Below are positions 1 through 5,993 of a stretch of 13,919 bases of DNA, in pieces. Within the stretch, counting starts at the first letter, position 1. Every line of letters begins with the position of its first letter. Under the pieces are notes generated by a model that was not told the DNA's origin, ran no database searches, and saw nothing but the letters and a program-made list of their open reading frames with translations. The stretch comes from Candidatus Peribacter sp. UBA2144. GTDB taxonomy: Bacteria > Patescibacteriota > Gracilibacteria > Peribacterales > Peribacteraceae. The stretch covers positions 820 through 14,738 of the forward strand of contig DCXE01000026.1 in assembly GCA_002328295.1 (NCBI GenBank), read 5' to 3'. A program made the position numbers and the translations under genes.

Positions 1-420
1 GATGATCTAGATGATGACTTTGATGAGGATTTTTCCGATGATGATGACGATTTGTCCGAGGATGATGAAAGTTTCTTGGAAGATGATGACTTTGATGATG
101 ACCTTCCTGTAGATGACGATGATGATTTGGAGGATGATGATCTTGTTTTTGAAGAGGATGATGACTTTGCTGACGATGACGATTTCCCTGAAGATGATTT
201 GTTAGATGAAGACGATCTGCCTTTCGGAGATGATGATTTGGAGGATGATGACTTTGCTGATGATGATGACCTTGCTGACGATGACGATGATCTAGATGAT
301 GACTTTGATGAGGATTTTGCTGATGACGATGATGATTTGGAGGATGATTTGTTCGTAGATGAGGATCTTCCTGATGGAGATATGGAAGACGATTTAATGG
401 GTGGAGATGAAGACCTATTA
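1..420 (+). repeat. GAT/GAC-rich degenerate coding repeat
   Basis: This stretch is dominated by Asp codons in loose units such as DDDLEDDDF and FADDDDD. A 33-bp exact direct copy occurs at 1-33 and 286-318, spaced by 285 bp (95 codons), so the frame is kept. GAT and GAC alternate irregularly, which breaks up the pure trinucleotide run. Duplication or slippage probably changes the length of this region between strains. Confidence 0.7.
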
Positions 421-1479
421 CCAGTGGATGAAAATTTTGATGTAGAAGCTGAAGATATTCTGATGGTTCAAGATGAAATACTTAGTATTCCAGGCAGTTA
501 TCAACCTTATGTAAATGAAATTGTTAACATACCTACAACTGTTCAGGCTGCCCAACCTCCTGCGCCAACTCAACCTTTGCTGCCTCCGCCTCCGTCTCTC
601 CCAGCTTCAGTAAGCCTTCTCTCTGCGGAAGCTATTTCACCAACTCAGGTACAGCTTTTGTTCTCTGCTGCGATATTAGTTGAGCCAACTCGCGCCCCTG
701 AAGCATTTTCCATAGTAGATTCAAGTGGTAATCCTCTCCATATTCTTCAACTTGCAATTCAGGATGAGCAGGCAACTATAAATACTCAGGAACAAGTTGC
801 AGGAACTGTTTATGAATTGAGAGTCAGCGAACCTGCTTACAGCCCACAGGGAATTCCTCTGGATCAAATCGCAAGACGTGCATTCTTCAATGGACACTTG
901 CAAGGAAGAGGGCGCACACAAGTCGCAGGCACCGTGCAAGTGGTAGCTCAAGAGCCTTTCCAGGGAATATCAAATTTGAAACTTGAACAGACGCCGGAAG
1001 GTAATGGAGTATTTATTATAAAAGCTTCTTGGGATGTTATAGGAAGCCAAATCGATTTAGCTCATTATGTTGTTAATCAATCTCGCGACGGCGGCATGAC
1101 ATTCGGTGAATCGCAGAATCTGCAGGCCAACATTAATGGAATCGAAATCCCAAGTGTGGAACCAGGACCATTTGGTTTGATGCTTTCATATGTAAAGAAA
1201 GACGGTCAGGCATTTATGGGTAAATTCCAGTCAATTAATGTTGGAGGAGTTGGAATCTCTTCTATGCCTTCTATGGCACCGATTGCACAGCCAGGTACAC
1301 AGCAACCCACACCTCCTCCGGTAGCCGCAACAGTTCAGGCGGCTCAGCCTCTTGCACATCAGCCAAGTGCTCTTAATAACACAGGACCTGGAGCCTTTGC
1401 AGCTGCAGTTATAGTATTCGGTGGTGTCGCTGGATGGATGGCTAGCAGAAAAAGGAAAATGGCTGGTGAATTGGTATAG
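1..1479 (+). CDS. Acidic cell-surface protein with Ig/FN3-like domains and sortase-like C-terminal anchor (5' partial)
   Basis: The frame is open from base 1, so the start lies upstream; 492 residues are visible. A TTG at 52 is in frame, but nothing supports it as a start. Residues 1 to about 160 are a low-complexity run of Asp/Glu broken by single Leu, Phe and Ala. A Pro/Ala linker (about 179-203) leads to a beta-rich segment (about 204-300) resembling bacterial Ig-like SbsA/Big_5 domains. Residues 322-412 look FN3-like, with the motif SRDGGMTF. A second Pro linker repeats TVQAAQP (180-186 and 444-450). The C-terminus has LNNTG (458-462), a hydrophobic helix and a basic tail (SRKRK), the layout of a sortase sorting signal or simple membrane anchor. 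I infer a surface-exposed adhesin or S-layer-like protein; the acidic part may bind divalent cations. The exact function is unknown. A terminator follows. Confidence 0.8.
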   Translation, partial: DDLDDDFDEDFSDDDDDLSEDDESFLEDDDFDDDLPVDDDDDLEDDDLVFEEDDDFADDDDFPEDDLLDEDDLPFGDDDLEDDDFADDDDLADDDDDLDDDFDEDFADDDDDLEDDLFVDEDLPDGDMEDDLMGGDEDLLPVDENFDVEAEDILMVQDEILSIPGSYQPYVNEIVNIPTTVQAAQPPAPTQPLLPPPPSLPASVSLLSAEAISPTQVQLLFSAAILVEPTRAPEAFSIVDSSGNPLHILQLAIQDEQATINTQEQVAGTVYELRVSEPAYSPQGIPLDQIARRAFFNGHLQGRGRTQVAGTVQVVAQEPFQGISNLKLEQTPEGNGVFIIKASWDVIGSQIDLAHYVVNQSRDGGMTFGESQNLQANINGIEIPSVEPGPFGLMLSYVKKDGQAFMGKFQSINVGGVGISSMPSMAPIAQPGTQQPTPPPVAATVQAAQPLAHQPSALNNTGPGAFAAAVIVFGGVAGWMASRKRKMAGELV

Positions 1480-1514
1480 GATGTCAGTTTAATAATAATA
1501 TTGTATTATGCATA

Positions 1515-1547
1515 TTCCGCTTTGGTGCGGAACGTCTTTTTTCTTTT
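1515..1547 (+). terminator. Rho-independent terminator after the acidic surface protein gene
   Basis: A perfect 6-bp stem (TTCCGC at 1515-1520, GCGGAA at 1527-1532) has a 6-base loop and is followed by a T-rich run to 1547. It lies 35 bp after the stop codon. It separates this gene from the S23 cassette. Confidence 0.85.
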
Positions 1548-1600
1548 ACAGAAGGCAAAAGATCCCAACTACGAAAAGTTTTTTTTGAAATTGGGTTTTA

Positions 1601-1629
1601 TTGGAATTTTTTACACCTAGGATGATATT
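1601..1629 (+). promoter_or_regulatory. Possible promoter upstream of the S23 cassette
   Basis: TTGGAA (1601-1606) and GATATT (1624-1629) are separated by 17 bp, each matching four of six consensus bases. A start near 1636 would transcribe the left arm of the inverted repeat and the small gene. The region is AT-rich, so a chance match is possible. Confidence 0.25.
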
Positions 1630-1642
1630 TGAAAGAACAGAG

Positions 1643-1677
1643 TAATTTTCAATTTTCAATTTAAAATTTTCATTCAA
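1643..1677 (+). repeat. Left arm of 35-bp inverted repeat
   Basis: This is the exact reverse complement of 2093-2127. It contains two copies of AATTTTC followed by a TTTAAAATTTTC segment, and ends 6 bp before the ATG at 1684, where a ribosome binding site would normally lie. Confidence 0.9.
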
Positions 1678-1683
1678 ATTCCA

Positions 1684-2067
1684 ATGTTCAATGAATCAAT
1701 TAAGCAAAGTGGGTTGCGAAAATACGACTTAGAAGAACGAACCGCCAAATTCGGAGAGGAGGTCATCAAATTATGCAAAAAATTACCAAAAACCGACATT
1801 ACCAAGCATCTGATTTCTCAGATAATACGTTCTTCCACAAGTATTGGGGCTAACTACATGGAAGCTAATGGTGCTAGTTCAAAAAAAGACTTTAGAAACA
1901 AAATACATATTGTTAAAAAAGAATGCGGCGAGACAAAGCATTTTTTGCGCATGATTGCAGTGGCAGTCCCCGATAAAAAGAATGAGGTAATACCTATTTG
2001 GCAAGAATGTCACGAACTTGTCTTAATATTTCAAAAGATTGCACAAAGTATGAAATCAGTAAAATAA
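1684..2067 (+). CDS. S23/four-helix-bundle protein (23S rRNA intervening-sequence protein family)
   Basis: The 127-residue product matches the four-helix-bundle/S23 family in length and motifs: a YDLEERT start, a LPKTD turn, the RSSTSIGANYMEA signature (residues about 50-62), then SKKDF and a KKECGETKHFLRM helix. Family members are small helical oligomers. Some are encoded inside 23S rRNA intervening sequences, others stand alone, and relatives (Avd) help diversity-generating retroelements; nucleic-acid binding is the usual proposal, but the biochemical role is not settled. No reverse transcriptase or variable repeat is nearby, so a DGR role is not supported. The ATG at 1684 fits the family start. 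No Shine-Dalgarno is visible, and the inverted repeat occupies the upstream region. Confidence 0.85.
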   Translation: MFNESIKQSGLRKYDLEERTAKFGEEVIKLCKKLPKTDITKHLISQIIRSSTSIGANYMEANGASSKKDFRNKIHIVKKECGETKHFLRMIAVAVPDKKNEVIPIWQECHELVLIFQKIAQSMKSVK

Positions 2068-2092
2068 TTTTTAGTTAATTGTTATTTGGACC

Positions 2093-2127
2093 TTGAATGA
2101 AAATTTTAAATTGAAAATTGAAAATTA
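2093..2127 (-). repeat. Right arm of 35-bp inverted repeat
   Basis: This is the exact reverse complement of 1643-1677, beginning 25 bp after the small gene's stop codon. It ends 16 bp before the ATG of the next gene, so it occupies most of that gene's upstream region. Confidence 0.9.
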
Positions 2128-2143
2128 ATTTGTATTTAACAAT

Positions 2144-2956
2144 ATGAATAAGAAATGGATCATTACCGGATTACTTACAATCTCACTTGTTTTAACTGCG
2201 CGGGAACTAACTCTTCTGCCTGACGGAAACCTCCACACATACATCCTTGACGTAGGCCAAGGCGATTCGATTCTGATTGTGACGCCCTCAGGTAAACAAA
2301 TACTTATTGATGGTGGTCCTGATCTTGCAGCCCTCGAACATCTTGGGGAACACATGTCTTTCTTTGATCGATCAATTGATCTGGTAGTTCTAACTCATCC
2401 TCACGCTGACCATATGACTGCATTGCCCGATGTACTTAAACGATATGATGTTGGCAATTTACTGGTTGCTATGACCGAATCTAAAAATTCTCGTTACAAG
2501 TCGTTTCTGGAAGAAGCTTCGGGGCAAAATATAAGAGTAATCCTGCCCAATCCGAATGAAGATATTGATATCGGCGATGGAATCATCCTCGATGTGATTC
2601 ACCCGTGCTCTTATTGTGATATGGACACTAATAATTCTTCTATTGTTCTGCGAGTTTTATATAAGGAGCATTCAATTCTTTTAACTGGAGATATCGAGGG
2701 AGAGGCAGAGGAGAAAATATTAAAAAGTGGAGCTGAGCTTGGATCTGATTTAATAAAAATCGCGCATCATGGTTCGCGCACATCATCTTCAACGGGGTTT
2801 CTTTTAGGGGTGAACCCTAAGCAAGCTTTTATATCAGTAGGGGAGGACAATAGCTACAGTCATCCCTCGCCTGAGGTTATTGCAAGACTCAATGATATGA
2901 ATATTGGCATTAAGTCGACTAAAGATGATGGGACGATCCAGCTGGTTCTAAAATGA
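2144..2956 (+). CDS. Membrane-anchored ComEC-type metallo-beta-lactamase-fold hydrolase
   Basis: The 270-residue protein starts with a basic tip and hydrophobic stretch (about 4-20), a signal peptide or single anchor that would place the enzyme outside the membrane. The rest is the MBL fold typical of the ComEC C-terminal domain: DVGQGDSILI (about 37-46), the metal motif HPHADH (85-90), the metal ligand region LTGDIEG (Asp183), AHHGS (His208-His209) and SHPSPE (His240). Full-length ComEC has a membrane channel domain in front; that part is absent, so this is a stand-alone hydrolase. In ComEC this domain is thought to degrade one DNA strand during uptake, so an extracellular nuclease or phosphodiesterase is the best guess; the substrate is unknown. 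No Shine-Dalgarno is visible. A 30-bp palindrome begins 1 bp after the stop. Confidence 0.85.
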   Translation: MNKKWIITGLLTISLVLTARELTLLPDGNLHTYILDVGQGDSILIVTPSGKQILIDGGPDLAALEHLGEHMSFFDRSIDLVVLTHPHADHMTALPDVLKRYDVGNLLVAMTESKNSRYKSFLEEASGQNIRVILPNPNEDIDIGDGIILDVIHPCSYCDMDTNNSSIVLRVLYKEHSILLTGDIEGEAEEKILKSGAELGSDLIKIAHHGSRTSSSTGFLLGVNPKQAFISVGEDNSYSHPSPEVIARLNDMNIGIKSTKDDGTIQLVLK

Positions 2957-2957
2957 G

Positions 2958-2987
2958 TGTATGTATCCGCCTAGGCGGATACATACA
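2958..2987. repeat. 30-bp perfect palindrome
   Basis: The half-site TGTATGTATCCGCCT is followed immediately by its exact reverse complement, centred on CCTAGG. It sits directly behind the MBL gene stop and 59 bp before the probable start of the next gene. There is no T-run after it, so it is not a classic intrinsic terminator. A dispersed palindromic repeat or an mRNA 3'-end stabiliser are both possible. Confidence 0.85.
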
Positions 2988-3046
2988 GCCCGAAAATGTC
3001 TGCCATTCGTTTCCCTCGCTGGGCTTTTGGCTTTAGAATTTCCTCA

Positions 3047-4354
3047 ATGAGGGTCCTTTTACTCATTGCCGGCAGATCGGTGCGTTTCTGGCCCCTAAGC
3101 GAAAAAACGCTGTTTCCCATATGTGGAACCAATTTGCTGGAAATAACCACAGGAAGGCTTAAATCAGCCGGATTGACCGATATTACGCTGATTGGAGGCA
3201 CTCATAATCTGGAGCTGGTTAGAGAGAAATACCCCGAGTTTTCCATCGTTGAACAGAAGGATCTGAGTCTTGGAATGCGTGGGGCTTTGTTGGATGCTCT
3301 GCCTGAGATTGGATCTGGACCTGTGATGATCGTATGTGTTAATGATGTGATTGATCCTTCCGCTTACAAGAACTTAATCGATAAATGTCAGAGCCCTGAT
3401 GTTCAGGGTGCGCTTCTTGCGCAAAAAGTTGATAGGTATTTCCCTGGTGGGTATCTGCAGATTGATGGCGAACGAATCACAAGTATTATCGAAAAGCCGA
3501 AAGAAGGAAATGAGCCAAGCGACCTTGTAAACATAGTCGCTCATGTTCACAAAGATTCATCGGTTCTTCTGGAAGCCCTTAAGCAAGCTCCAGCTAAAGA
3601 TGATGGATATGAAATTGCTCTCGATCAGTTATTTAAGAAATATATATACTCAGCGGTGCCTTTCGAAGGTGTCTGGCAGGCAATTAAGTACCCCTGGCAT
3701 ATGCTTAACCTTCTTCCAATGCTTCTAAGTAAAATTTCTGAACAGAAGATACATGAATCCGCTCAAGTTCATCCAACTGCTGTTATTGATGGTTCTGTAA
3801 TTATGTCCGAGGGCGTAAAAGTTTTTCCGCACGCAACTGTCAGAGGCCCTTGCTACATTGGACCGAATAGTATCGTAGCTAATAATGCCCTTGTTCGTGA
3901 CTCAAGTATTGGATCTGACTGTGTTGTAGGTTATTCAAGTGAAGTTAAGGCCAGTGTGTTCGCTGACCATGTCTGGACTCATACAACTTACATAGGAGAT
4001 AGTGTAGTTGGATCTAATGTTTCCTTTGGTGCAGGAAGTGCTACAGGAAATCTAAGGCTAGATGAAGCTGAGATATCATCTATTGTTAAAGGAGAAAAGA
4101 TTAAGACGGGTCTGAATAAATTTGGAACGATTATTGGAGCAGATTGCCGCCTTGGGATACATACTGGTATTAATCCGGGGATAAAAATTGGATCAGGAAC
4201 TTTTATAAGTAGCCACGTGCTTGTATCCGAGGATGTGCCGGATAAGAGTTTTGTGACTATGAAAAAAGATGAAATGAGGGTTAGAGAAAATAAGATTGGA
4301 GTACCTGGCGCAGAAAAAAGGGAAGGATTTCGGAATAAAACTATTGGAAAATAG
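3047..4354 (+). CDS. Sugar-1-phosphate nucleotidyltransferase with left-handed beta-helix domain (GlmU-like)
   Basis: From the ATG at 3047 the product has 435 residues. The N-terminal half (1 to about 230) is a nucleotidyltransferase domain: IAGRSVRFWPLSEKTLFPICG matches the usual nucleotide-binding signature only loosely (GRSVR instead of GxGTR), while the catalytic-type Lys20 is kept. From about 235 hexapeptide repeats form a left-handed beta-helix, with HTTYIGDSVVG, GNLRLDE and KFGTIIGADCRLGIHTGINPGIKIG resembling archaeal-type bifunctional GlmU/ST0452 enzymes. The likely role is making a nucleotide-sugar, perhaps UDP-GlcNAc or a related precursor for envelope glycans; the substrate is not decidable here. 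An in-frame ATG at 2996 adds 17 residues (starting MSAIRF) that do not fit the family, so 3047 is preferred. No terminator precedes the candidate origin. Confidence 0.8.
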   Translation: MRVLLLIAGRSVRFWPLSEKTLFPICGTNLLEITTGRLKSAGLTDITLIGGTHNLELVREKYPEFSIVEQKDLSLGMRGALLDALPEIGSGPVMIVCVNDVIDPSAYKNLIDKCQSPDVQGALLAQKVDRYFPGGYLQIDGERITSIIEKPKEGNEPSDLVNIVAHVHKDSSVLLEALKQAPAKDDGYEIALDQLFKKYIYSAVPFEGVWQAIKYPWHMLNLLPMLLSKISEQKIHESAQVHPTAVIDGSVIMSEGVKVFPHATVRGPCYIGPNSIVANNALVRDSSIGSDCVVGYSSEVKASVFADHVWTHTTYIGDSVVGSNVSFGAGSATGNLRLDEAEISSIVKGEKIKTGLNKFGTIIGADCRLGIHTGINPGIKIGSGTFISSHVLVSEDVPDKSFVTMKKDEMRVRENKIGVPGAEKREGFRNKTIGK

Positions 4355-4405
4355 ATCAAACTCTGTGTATTTCTATTCAAAAGTTATCCCCACCCCCTGT
4401 GCAAT

Positions 4406-4437
4406 ACCTGTTTTCCACATCTCTGTGGATAACAGGT
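4406..4437. promoter_or_regulatory. Convergent DnaA-box pair in a 14-bp inverted repeat
   Basis: ACCTGTTTTCCACA (4406-4419) and TGTGGATAACAGGT (4424-4437) are inverted copies with one mismatch and a 4-bp spacer. Each arm contains a DnaA box, one matching TTWTNCACA and one the strict TTATCCACA consensus. The symmetry extends beyond the boxes into an ACCTGTT flank, which suggests a specific paired site. Confidence 0.75.
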
Positions 4438-4506
4438 GGAATCACTTAATTTCCGCTTATGTAAGCCACTTTTACGCTATGTTTGCCTTTACCTTAACTT
4501 TTATAG

Positions 4507-4526
4507 TATTCCACAGGTTTTCCACA
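4507..4526 (+). promoter_or_regulatory. Tandem DnaA boxes, 11-bp spacing
   Basis: TATTCCACA (4507-4515, one mismatch) and TTTTCCACA (4518-4526, consensus match) lie in the same orientation about one helical turn apart, placing bound DnaA on the same face of the DNA. Confidence 0.65.
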
Positions 4527-4683
4527 TCAGAACCAGACAACATATTTGCACTTACACAGTAAATTTTTGAACTATTTTTGTTGATTATTCAATTCTTTAG
4601 AAAGGGTTTTGTGTTATTTGTAAGCAAAACTCCAAATTAGCCTCTTTAAATGTCTCAATATTCTATTATGCCAATACCCTAAT

Positions 4684-4742
4684 ATATCCACATATCACAC
4701 CCCAAAACTCTAATACTTAATAACCCCTTATTATTACTACTA
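4684..4742 (+). promoter_or_regulatory. DnaA box, GC cluster and DnaA-trio-like unwinding element
   Basis: The order is ATATCCACA (4684-4692), CCCC (4724-4727), then TTATTATTACTACTA (4728-4742). On the complementary strand read 3' to 5' the last tract is AAT-AAT-AAT-GAT-GAT, the pattern of the DnaA-trio that guides DnaA onto single-stranded DNA at bacterial origins. A TATATATA stretch follows directly. The box is about 30 bp from the GC cluster, farther than in the best-known example, so function is likely but unproven. Confidence 0.55.
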
Positions 4743-4783
4743 TTTATATATATACTTACTACCTTTTTTATTACTATAGGGAT

Positions 4784-5941
4784 ATGAAGTTTTCCTCACC
4801 CACCTCCGAGTTATTAAATTCTCTTCATCTTGTAAGTCGTGCAATAAGTAACCAACAAGCACTTCCGATTTTAGGAAATATATTAATAGAAGCGGAAGGA
4901 AAAAGGTGCACAGTAAGCGCGACTGATCTTGAGTTGAGTATTATTACAAGCTTCGAGGCAAACATAGAAAACGAAGGATCTATAACAGTGCCTGCCAAGG
5001 CAATTTTAAACTTCGCACAATACAATACAGATGATGAAGTTCTTTTAGAGACAAGTGAAGGCACTCAACTTAAATGTACATCAGCTCATGCCAAAACAAT
5101 AATCGCAGGAGAAGCCGCGTCGGAATATCCAACCATTTCACCTGTAGAAAAAGAAGAATCATTCTCTATTGAATCCGGGCCGCTTATAAATGCACTAAAT
5201 ATGGTCACATTTGCGTCAGCCAAATCCACTCTTAGGCCTGTCCTTTCAGGTGTGTATCTAAGGGCAGAGAAAGACAATCTAATATTCGTAGCAACAGACA
5301 GCTACAGACTCTCTGAATACAGAGTGCCAATGAAAGGAGGAAAGACAGACCTATCATGTATTATTCCTGCAAAAGTCTTGGAAGAACTTAAGGGGATAAT
5401 AGGATCAAGGAAGGAAGAAAGGAAAGGAAACGAAGAAAAAGAAGAAAAGAAAGAGGCAGACATTAGAAAAGTAGAGATAGCAATGAGTAGCCAGCAGATC
5501 GAGCTGAATGTAGGCCCAACCAAACTCTTGTCCAGGCTTATCGAAGGCAAGTTCCCGGATTATCAGCAGATCATTCCCAAGGAGACTAAAACCAAAGTTA
5601 TAATTTCTACAAAAGAACTCACAACAGTCATTAAGCGCATGCATTATTTTGCTAAGGAGATTAATAACAATCTGACGTTTGGATTTGCAAAGAACAAAGT
5701 TTATATCACAACTCCTCAAACCCAGATGGGCAAAGATGAAGCAGATCTGGATGTTTCTGTGGATGGAAATGCAAACAAGATTGCTCTCAGTTCATCCTAC
5801 CTTCTAGATTTCCTGACTCATGTTACGGGAGACGAAGTAGAAGTGCATGTGACCGACAGTATGCATCCTGCGGTCTTCCACATCCCATCAGATGACCAAT
5901 GTCTGCATCTTGTGATGCCCCTAAGGCTTCAGGAGGATTGA
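4784..5941 (+). CDS. dnaN: DNA polymerase III beta subunit (sliding clamp)
   Basis: The 385-residue product has the three repeated clamp domains and ends with VMPLRL, the conserved C-terminus of DnaN. It encircles DNA as a dimer and tethers replicative polymerase and repair enzymes. Recognisable blocks include LPILGNILIEA near the N-terminus, FASAKSTLRPVLSGVYL in domain 2 and SRLIEGKFPDYQQIIP leading into domain 3. It is slightly longer than the E. coli protein (366) mainly because of a Lys/Glu-rich insert at residues about 207-229, in a domain 2 loop between a helix (LEELKG) and the next strand. The start at 4784 fits the family; AGGG lies only 2 bp upstream, too close for a normal ribosome site. 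It lies immediately after the candidate origin, without dnaA or recF. Confidence 0.97.
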   Translation: MKFSSPTSELLNSLHLVSRAISNQQALPILGNILIEAEGKRCTVSATDLELSIITSFEANIENEGSITVPAKAILNFAQYNTDDEVLLETSEGTQLKCTSAHAKTIIAGEAASEYPTISPVEKEESFSIESGPLINALNMVTFASAKSTLRPVLSGVYLRAEKDNLIFVATDSYRLSEYRVPMKGGKTDLSCIIPAKVLEELKGIIGSRKEERKGNEEKEEKKEADIRKVEIAMSSQQIELNVGPTKLLSRLIEGKFPDYQQIIPKETKTKVIISTKELTTVIKRMHYFAKEINNNLTFGFAKNKVYITTPQTQMGKDEADLDVSVDGNANKIALSSSYLLDFLTHVTGDEVEVHVTDSMHPAVFHIPSDDQCLHLVMPLRLQED

Positions 5942-5980
5942 ATGATTTTAGAAATTGTTAATAACAAAATAACTCTCTAA
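5942..5980 (+). CDS. Possible 12-codon mini-ORF between dnaN and the glycosyltransferase gene
   Basis: An ATG directly abuts the dnaN stop codon and is preceded, 5 bp away, by AGGAGG (5931-5936) inside the last dnaN codons. It would encode MILEIVNNKITL and stop 13 bp before the next gene's ATG. The other genes here lack such a motif, so the match stands out. It could be a leader peptide feeding ribosomes to the next gene, a remnant, or chance, since the AGGAGG is also dnaN coding sequence. Confidence 0.25.
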   Translation: MILEIVNNKITL

Positions 5981-5993
5981 ACTGACCAACAAT

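Larger units (their letters stand above)
1643..2127. mobile_element. S23-type four-helix-bundle cassette bounded by 35-bp perfect inverted repeats
   Basis: The gene at 1684-2067 sits between arms 1643-1677 and 2093-2127, which are exact reverse complements over 35 bp. With two mismatches the match continues inward to about 41 bp per arm. The arms consist of iterated AATTTTC-like units. The left arm ends 6 bp before the start codon; the right arm ends 16 bp before the next gene. In RNA the arms would form a long stem with the coding sequence in the loop. That layout resembles intervening sequences of 23S rRNA genes, where S23 proteins were first found, but no rRNA sequence flanks this copy. 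I see no target-site duplication. Mobility is inferred, not shown. Confidence 0.6.
4384..4783. other. Candidate chromosomal replication origin (oriC)
   Basis: This gene-free region runs up to the dnaN start. It holds DnaA boxes matching TTWTNCACA at 4411-4419 (TTTTCCACA), 4424-4432 (TGTGGATAA, reverse) and 4518-4526 (TTTTCCACA). One-mismatch boxes lie at 4384-4392 (TTATCCCCA), 4507-4515 (TATTCCACA) and 4684-4692 (ATATCCACA). Very AT-rich DNA follows from about 4560. A GC cluster and trinucleotide tract (4724-4742) resemble the basal unwinding system of Bacillus origins. The position beside dnaN is typical of bacterial oriC, although dnaA itself is absent here. Box clustering and order are seen directly; origin activity is inferred. 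Confidence 0.75.

Noticed and set aside
1..420. GAT-rich periodic sequence as a CRISPR array or satellite
   Set aside because: The units are irregular and have no unique spacers of constant size, and one open frame runs through them; it is coding low complexity.
1684..2067. Avd component of a diversity-generating retroelement
   Set aside because: No reverse transcriptase, template repeat or variable repeat is present nearby; only the fold family is shared.
3988..4380. 130-codon minus-strand ORF
   Set aside because: It is antisense to the beta-helix repeats of the nucleotidyltransferase; the frame is open because of the repeats on the other strand.
4296..4562. 88-codon ORF over the 3' end of the nucleotidyltransferase gene and the origin
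   Set aside because: It overlaps a well-supported gene and DnaA boxes, and its translation is unlike a folded protein.
5955..5967. TTGTTA-A-TAACAA as an operator
   Set aside because: Six-base arms in AT-rich DNA are expected by chance, and no regulator or second site is seen.
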